Of a DNA stretch of 25,607 nt, positions 20,216-25,607 are shown piece after piece. How positions within the stretch are numbered: position 1 is the stretch's first letter; each line of letters starts with the position of its first letter. Origin of the DNA: Chara braunii. Taxonomy: Eukaryota > Streptophyta > Charophyceae > Charales > Characeae. The notes below the pieces were generated by a model. That model was not told the DNA's origin. It ran no database searches and worked only from the letters and a program-made list of their open reading frames with translations. Made by a program: the position numbers and the translations under genes. The DNA is taken from the NCBI GenBank assembly GCA_003427395.1, contig BFEA01000444.1, positions 649,370 through 674,976 on the forward strand, given 5' to 3'.

Positions 20216-21014
20216 TGGCCTTCAGGCAACGGACAACCAGAATCATAACACCTGAATTCAACCCAAAAGTTAGAATTCATTAGATGTTCTCTTCGTTCAT
20301 CATTGGATTGTGGATTGGCTGGTGACCAAGTAGCCACTTGCATTGGCTTGCCTCTAAATTGTAGCACCTTGTTCCTGAGGATGAGATGATTATCTTTGAA
20401 ATACAGGGCCACCACCGTAATGCAATCTGGGCTGTCCACTTCGATGAGGAAGTAGTCATGTACCAGTTGGCGTTCTGGTTTGAAGTTACCCAGCTTGTCC
20501 ATTTGACTTTTTCATTTATCGGAACCGCCGTCTGTATTGACTGGAAATGAAAATGGACTGCTTTGTAAGCGTACAGTGCATCCCTAGTGGCTTTGGCAAG
20601 GGCCGGGAAGATAGAGTGAGGGTAGTTGTTGTATAAAGTGGCTTTTCAAAGGAGCCATGGTGTTCAGGGAGGATGATTTGTGTGCCCTCCGGCCCTTCTC
20701 CATAGATCTTCCCTTGGTCTCTATGGGGGTCACTTACATTGTGACCCGGTTCCTGTGTATCTTTGACTTTGTCTTTCCATGTCTCCTTCGTGCCTCCTGT
20801 CTGTGCCCCTTTGGTTTGCATGTTTTGTTTGTTGTGTCCTTCAGTAGGCTCTTGGCTAATCGAAGTTTCCGTGTTCACACCGGGGTCCCGTTTGCTGTTT
20901 TCACCCCTGTGTTCATACCCAACCCTCTTTTCCTTTGTGTGGGGGGCTAGTCGAGGTTGGTTCGGCGGGGCCATTCTTGGCCCTCCGGGTCAGTTGAGTC
21001 CAGTACTTGGCACC

Positions 21015-21225
21015 GCAACAGTGTTAGGGTTCAACGATGGGCTAGGGCCTGTGCAGGTCAGCACCTAGCAGCTCTTTCTTCACCCTGACAGTGTTAGGGT
21101 TCGGAGGATAATGGTGAGAAAGTTGAGAAAGGTGAGAGAGGTGAGAAAGGTGAAGGTGTGTCAGTCAGGCAGATCAAGGTCATTGGAACAGATTTCCATC
21201 AGTGGTCGGTTGTTAGGGTTCCGGG
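21015..21225 (-). promoter_or_regulatory. Telo-box-like motifs in the presumed LINE 5' region
   Basis: On the minus strand GAACCCTAACA occurs three times: inside the 14-bp word CAGTGTTAGGGTTC (plus-strand spelling) at 21019-21032 and 21089-21102, and as TGTTAGGGTTC at 21211-21221. AACCCTA is the plant telo-box core, found in promoters and bound by telobox-binding proteins. It is upstream of the ORF1 start. Promoter activity is inferred only. A GGTGAGAAAG-type short repeat occupies 21112-21153. Confidence 0.4.
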
Positions 21226-21539
21226 CACAGAAATATGTAGGTTTGGTGATGGGGCTGGGGTTGTGGGTGAAGGGAGGGGTTGGTACAGTCGGGTGGTGGG
21301 GTGTGAGGGGGTCTGGGATGAGGGGGCGGTAGGCGAGAGAGCTCGCCCTTGTCACTTACACTTCTCCAGTCGTCTGCTCCCGTCGCTGTTCGCCGATCAG
21401 GATCGCTGTCCCGTTTCTCCCTTTTCTCCCACAGCCTCGGAGATTCCATTATCAGTTCCTCTAGCATCTCAATCCTTATCTTTCATGCGACAGTCTAAAA
21501 CAGAGACTAAGCGATTGATCATGCACCAATGAAGAGTGA

Positions 21540-22100
21540 GGCCACAGTTGAGTACCAGCATGGCAAATCCCCCGAACGTCCAATTAACACTGAGTATGGA
21601 CAAAACCCATATTACCCATGTGTCGAAAGGAGTACCTTTCCTTGGCCACAACATCTTTCGAAGTATGCGGTGGCAACCTTATGGCTCGAAGAGAAGACGC
21701 TTCGCGTCTGAATCCCACGAAGGCGCGAAAACGCGTAAGAATTTGACTGTCTTTGCGGATACCACTAAATACATCAAAAGACTTCAAACCCAAGGTTTCC
21801 TCAAAGGGAATCGTTCCTTAGAGACAAACTCCAATTAACACTGAGTATGGACAAAACCCATATTATCCATGTGTCGAAAGGAGTACCTTTCCTTGGCCAC
21901 AACATCTTTCGAAGTATGCGGTGGCAACCTTACGGCTCGAAGAGCAGACGTTTGGTGTCTGAATCCCACGAAGGCGCGAAAGCGCGTAAGAATTTGACTG
22001 TCTTTGCGGATACCACTAAATACATCAAAAGACTTCAAACCCAAGGTTTCCTCAAAGGGAATGAGCCACAACCATGTTTTGGATACCAGCTCCTCTTCTT
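21540..22100 (+). pseudogene. Group II intron maturase fragment, tandemly duplicated (probable organellar DNA insertion)
   Basis: The plus strand encodes LTLSMDKTHITHVSKGVPFL then GHNIFRSM, and further on VFADTTKYIKRLQTQGFLKG. This pattern fits the end of the reverse-transcriptase part and the start of domain X in mitochondrial group II intron maturases (LS..KT.ITH...G..FLG, then I..L...GF). After the second copy the frame continues EPQPCFGYQLL, where maturases have a PKPC(F) block, and then degenerates. The duplicated unit runs from CCAATTAACA at 21580 and again at 21831 (251-bp period). The repeated part is about 231 bp with roughly seven differences, and about 19 bp of filler lies between copies. 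Catalytic RT motifs are absent, so it is a non-functional fragment. Transfer from mitochondrial DNA is the simplest explanation; a nuclear maturase gene relic is possible. Confidence 0.72.
21580..22062 (+). repeat. Tandem duplication, 251-bp period, two copies
   Basis: Copy 1 is 21580-21811 and copy 2 is 21831-22062. Both run from CCAATTAACACTGAGTATGG to CTCAAAGGGAAT. Differences cluster around 21690-21710 (AGAAGACGCTTCGCGTCT versus AGCAGACGTTTGGTGTCT). Both copies keep the same reading frame open, which suggests the duplication is young compared with the LINE's decay. Confidence 0.95.
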
Positions 22101-23020
22101 CCTCTCAATGCCCTTCTTAAGGCGCACACCCTCCTCCCCCACCACATTTCTCGCTACACTCTTGATTGCATGCAGTTTGTCCAACTCCCCGACCCCACTC
22201 CTTCCTCTTAATAGAACGTCTTTTTTGCCGCCATTGTGCCACCTGCCTCTGTTATGATGTTTTTCTCACCCCGCCTCCGAAATCACTCCCTTCTTAATAC
22301 ATATTCTTATAATTAGTGTCGCTTGACACTCAGTGAATAATGTTGAGCTCTACTACATTGTTTTTTTTCTTTTCTTTTTAATGGTTACAAGTCTTTCAGT
22401 AGGGATGTATTGATGTATTGTATGGTAGGCATACCTGATACTCTACCTTTCTATCTGGCATGGCCACATCTAGCTATCGCTTTCCATGGTTTCATCAGTC
22501 AATGTGCTACGTCTCTTTCTAACGATGATGAAAAATTTTGCTTCTTTCTTCCTCTCGTCCCCTCCTGACTTTGGTACGATGAAGAGGCCACCCAAATGTT
22601 TTTCTAGAAAAAATTGCATCTATAGATTCTATACCCCATTTAAAAATGGGAATTCCTTTCATACCTAGTTTTAGTTGAGATTTAGGGATCGAGGTTGAGC
22701 GGCGACGACGCGGGGATATCAAAGTAGCGCGAAGGGACCGAGGGGTTGGGAGCCCGATGGGCCTATCCCCTGTGGTTTTGTCGTCGGCGGCGTAAGAACG
22801 GTGTCGGCGTTTTCTTTTTCCTCATTCGTCATATTCTGACGATTAAAAGTTTCTAAATATTTTTATTTACTGTCGTATTATTATTTTGCTCCGAACGTTA
22901 TTTGATTCAGACGTGACGCTGGATTTGGGGGTCGCCGTGACAGTCAAGGACCTTGAGCGTGTGCCTCCTTTTGGCAGGCCCGTTCGGATTTCGCGTGTTC
23001 GGGGTATTGGCAAGATTCTT
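22101..23020. other. Intergenic sequence without a recognisable gene
   Basis: A T-rich stretch (TTTTTTTTCTTTTC near 22362) and short open frames of 60-67 codons are present, none resembling a known protein. The GC-rich part from about 22690 to 23020 may be further decayed rRNA preceding the LSU fragment, but I could not align it. Confidence 0.5.
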
Positions 23021-23238
23021 GTGCCCTGCCCGTTTTGGAGCATGGACCGAGGGGTTCAACGTGCGTGCGAGCCGGTGGGTGATTTAGCCCACAAGGTGGA
23101 ATGGAACCTGGGCGGCGGGGACCTTCTTGGCAGGTACGTCGTCCTCCAACCACGATTTGCTATGAAAAGCCCGAGTGTGAGCATGCCTGTTGGGGCACGA
23201 AAGATGGTTGACCGGGCTCGGGCGCAAAGGGGCGAAAA
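23021..23238 (+). pseudogene. LSU (25S/28S) rRNA fragment, sense, decayed
   Basis: The plus strand shows CATGGACCGAGGGGTTCAAC, GTGCGTGCGAGCCGGTGGGTG, GAGTGTGAGCATGCCTGTTG and GGGGCACGAAAGATGGTTGA in order. These follow LSU rRNA from ACACGGACCAAGGAGTCTAAC through GAGCATACCTGTTGGGACCC and GAAAGATGGTGAACT. Intervening expansion-segment sequence is also roughly the right length. It is truncated at both ends and heavily substituted. Confidence 0.88.
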
Positions 23239-23319
23239 CATCGGGATAGGCCATGGATTGCGAGGGCTAGCCGCATGGAGCCTTCTCCGTTTACCACCTT
23301 CATTTGGGCGGAATGGTGG

Positions 23320-23585
23320 GGGTCCGCGTCCTTCCACTCTTCGAAGCGGCAGAGTGGCCACACCAATCGGGCATAGGTCGTGCACCTCAGCACTATACAT
23401 CTTCGGGGATGCTTGAATCTGCAGGTGAGTTAGCACATACTCCTTAGCGGAGTTCGACTTCTATAACCACCGACCTGCTGTTTGAATCAGGCTGCACCAT
23501 TGCGGTGTGTGGGGTAGCACGCAATATATCGCTGAAGTGTCCCCGTCTACCGGGCGCTGCGGGCCGGAGTTGGCATGAACCGGAA
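23320..23585 (-). pseudogene. LSU (25S/28S) rRNA fragment, antisense, decayed
   Basis: The minus strand reads AACAGCAGGTCGGTGG, AGAAGTCGAACTCCGCTAAG, GAGTATGTGCTAACTCACCT and GCAGATTCAAGCATCCCCGA, then CACGACCTATGCCCGAT. This matches LSU rRNA through GACAGCAGGACGGTGG, GAAGTCGGAATCCGCTAAGG, GTGTGTAACAACTCACCTGC, CGAATCAACTAGCCCTGAAA and GCGACCTATACCCGGCC. In the intact gene this region lies several hundred bases downstream of the sense fragment next to it, but here it is inverted. Confidence 0.9.
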
Positions 23586-25497
23586 TGAAGAGAGGAGGAG
23601 TGGCGTGACCGAGACCGTCGGTCGATAGGGCGGGCAACAACAACTACCAGGCGCTGCGCTATCAGCAACGGAGGAGACGGGCAACTGAGCATCGGGCGCG
23701 GAATGAACCCGGCCGGCTTACTGCGCCAGGGGCGTTCCGAAATCGTGATGATGGAGAACGAGTTGGGCACAGTTAAGGAGACGTAGCTCTCTCGATACTC
23801 GAAGGAATCGAGAGAGTAAGATGCAATCCCAAGGTCTTGGCCCTGGGCGAATCCGATTATGATGTCGGATTGGGTAGAAAGTTAGTAGAATGAGAATTAG
23901 TAGGGAAATGGGTTGCGTCGATCTATGGAGGAAAGGAGAATGAAGAAAGAGGGAGAAGACATACCGAAGTCAATTGTAAATGGAATCGAGGAAGGGAAAA
24001 GACCATTTCAACATTTTGTGGTCGGGCGAATTCAATAGCGCGGATAGAACGGTGAACGGGAACATGTAAGGGAAGGTAGTGAGAAAATGAGGTGCGCTGG
24101 AAAGGAATGAAGACGGATTAAGAAGAAGGTTAGTAGATCAAAAGTTACTAAGAAAACAAAGTTGCGTGAAGATGGCGGAGGCAAGAAAAGTGGAAGAAGA
24201 GCGGGAAGGACAGCGAATCTCGCCTATTTCTTGACGAAAACGGGCAATCGAAGATTCGATTATGGGGATTTAAGGCGTTGCAAACAAGTTGGCCGTGACA
24301 GATTTTTGATCCGGGTACTCGTTTGGTTGCTATGCATGAGAGAGGTTGCGCGTGGGAAAAACGGCCAGTGTACCTGACCCTTTCTTAGTGGAAGATTCAT
24401 TGCAAATTCTGCTCATTTAGTCAATGGAAAAAGGGTGGGGCAAGCCGCGGGGTCAGAGACTTACCTGTTTGGCATTGCGTCGCTCATCCTAAGGGATACC
24501 TCGGGCCACATTCCAGTGAAAGATTCATGCTTATCTAGAGATAGCGGTTAAGGTCGGGTCGCTCGCACTGGTCGGGGTCGTGGTACGGCTCATTGGATCA
24601 TTAATCCCAATATTGCTCTTTATGGTTGTCGCCACTGCTTCACCTAGTGTCCACAGCCTGCATTTCAACAAGGCTTGCAGGCGGTAGTGATCTCATATAG
24701 CAGTAGTTTCGACAAGTGAAGTAGGGGGTTGTAAGGAGACTGAGAAGGTGGTAAGCCGAGTTAGTTTTGTCTCCACGCTGTGTTGCACCCCATGTGTCGG
24801 ACGAAATTATGAGATAGCGGGGATGCGACTTACTCTTTCGGTATTTTTGAAAGATTAGTTTTTATCTTTACGCGATTTGTGCGAAGTGACTTCAAGTTGT
24901 CGTCTTCAAAGCGTGATCGCCTAATGTAAGGTCAGAGCCCTCTCGGTAGAGGCCATCTTTGTTCCTTGTGCTTCTGATGGTCTTCTGCAGTCGTGAAGCA
25001 GCCTGTCCAGTGTGGGCTTGACTGGGTTGTAACTGAGACCGAGTTTTGCCTCGGGAATGTAGCAATCTTCCCCATACTGTGCCCTTTCGGACGGGCTGTT
25101 GTTGAGCCATGATATAGGCAGGTTATGCTTGCACCGCTGCTGATGACGAGAAGTATGCTCTCGTTGGTGTTTGGATTCGGTATTCTGGTCTTCTAGTGGG
25201 TAGAAAATCAATGCACAGTGAGTGATTGCGGCTTTCTGAACAACGTTAGGCTTCTTACCTCCAACGTGAACGTGGATTCTGGACCTTCATCATTTGATTA
25301 TTACTCGGGTTTACACAAAAGTAAGAGGGAAAGCGACAAGGGGGGGGAGGAATCGGGCCCGTACCTACTCATTATGGAGGTTAGCATAATTAGAGTTTGT
25401 GGCTGCCTTAAGTCAACATCGGAGAGGAAGTCCGCCATAGCGGATCTGGAGGTTGAAGAAGCCGCCGCGCGCACCTGCAAAGAAGACCACGATGAGA
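23586..25497. other. Intergenic sequence without a recognisable gene
   Basis: Purine-rich sequence around 23870-24230 (many GAAGAAAG-like words), then mixed sequence. Open frames stay below about 105 codons and show no known domain. The frame at 25218-25535 runs into the terminal microsatellite. I see no RNA gene here. Confidence 0.5.
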
Positions 25498-25527
25498 AGA
25501 GAGAGAGAGAGGGAGAGATAGAGATAG

Positions 25528-25607
<80 letters not shown>
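25498..25607. repeat. (GA)n/(GATA)n compound microsatellite
   Basis: GAGAGAGAG is followed by GAGATAGAGATAGATAGATA-type GATA units (about 25517-25546) and then uninterrupted GA repeats to the window edge. The array continues beyond the window, so its length is unknown. Confidence 0.97.

Larger units (their letters stand above)
13818..20974 (-). pseudogene. LINE ORF1 (gag-like nucleic-acid-binding protein), interrupted and unusually long
   Basis: ORF1 of plant LINEs coats the element RNA. Candidate start: ATG at 20974 (MAPPNQPRLAP). The first 150 residues are charged and include ETWKDKV. After a frameshift near 20510 comes a gag-like block (HDYFLIEVDSPDCITVVALY, QFRGKPMQVATWSPANPQ). An apparent insertion interrupts it. 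It resumes as ENSKSLHRYAPLCVQGAILT, then a zinc knuckle (CYVCKHKGHLCTNGDC). A block ending GKGQPVAFPSGAKVF follows, then about 4.5 kb of Pro/Gln-rich sequence in frames 0 and 2 with scattered stops (for example 17464-17466, 16093-16095, 15588-15590, 14355-14357). It ends at TGA 13818-13820. The gag assignment is by pattern to plant L1 ORF1/DUF4283-like proteins, and the tail matches nothing I know. Confidence 0.8.
8845..21105 (-). mobile_element. Very long decayed L1-like LINE (non-LTR retrotransposon)
   Basis: The minus strand carries, in order, a gag-like ORF1 with a zinc knuckle, a long Pro/Gln-rich region, then an ORF2 with apurinic-type endonuclease, reverse transcriptase and a C-terminal CCHC motif. 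This is the architecture of the plant L1 clade, which copies itself by target-primed reverse transcription. From the 3' tail (9-bp repeats at 8845-8880) to the ORF1 start region it spans roughly 12 kb, about twice the usual plant L1 length. Some of the excess is an apparent 1.2-kb insertion near 19.0-20.2 kb; the rest is the ORF1 tail. The 5' end is uncertain (placed near 21.1 kb). I could not identify target-site duplications. Multiple stops and frameshifts show it is no longer autonomous. Confidence 0.93.

Noticed and set aside
22886-23436. Protein genes of 176 (plus) and 126 (minus) codons
   Set aside because: Both overlap recognisable LSU rRNA fragments, so they are accidental frames.

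Overview
The window looks like non-genic, repeat-dominated nuclear DNA from a eukaryote, most likely a green plant (streptophyte). The reasons are a plant-type L1-clade non-LTR retrotransposon with a zinc-knuckle gag-like ORF1, a plant-like U6 snRNA pseudogene, 25S/28S rRNA fragments that best fit my recollection of plant LSU rRNA, and a fragment of an organellar group II intron maturase. The species cannot be named from this sequence. I found no convincing host protein-coding gene. Nearly all open frames outside the retrotransposon are short, overlapping and unrelated to any family I know.

Layout: 1-420 holds two tandem-repeat arrays (55-bp and 40-bp units). 1876-2505 holds seven copies of a roughly 20-nt core, each flanked by short inverted repeats whose sequence changes from copy to copy while pairing is kept; this is the most unusual signal in the window. 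3859-4382 is a cluster of perfect inverted repeats. 4704-4806 (minus) is a U6 snRNA pseudogene. It abuts a mosaic of decayed LSU rRNA pieces in alternating orientation (4817-5537). 5546-8844 has no recognisable gene.

8845 to about 21.1 kb (minus strand) is one very large decayed LINE, roughly 12 kb. It has an ORF1 with a gag-like N-terminal part, a zinc knuckle and a roughly 4.5-kb proline/glutamine-rich tail. After a 37-bp gap comes ORF2: apurinic-type endonuclease, reverse transcriptase, a long tryptophan-rich region, a zf-RVT-type CCHC motif and a proline-rich C-terminus. The element carries several in-frame stops and frameshifts, and about 1.2 kb of apparently foreign sequence interrupts ORF1. 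Its key catalytic motifs are still readable.

21580-22100 (plus) is a tandemly duplicated fragment of a group II intron maturase, probably mitochondrial DNA moved to the nucleus. 23021-23585 is a second LSU rRNA mosaic, sense then antisense. The window ends in a GA/GATA microsatellite. The picture is a repeat graveyard: retrotransposon activity (LINE, U6 and rRNA fragments), organelle-DNA transfer, tandem duplication and many short-loop inverted repeats. All family assignments are from motif reading by eye, without a database search.
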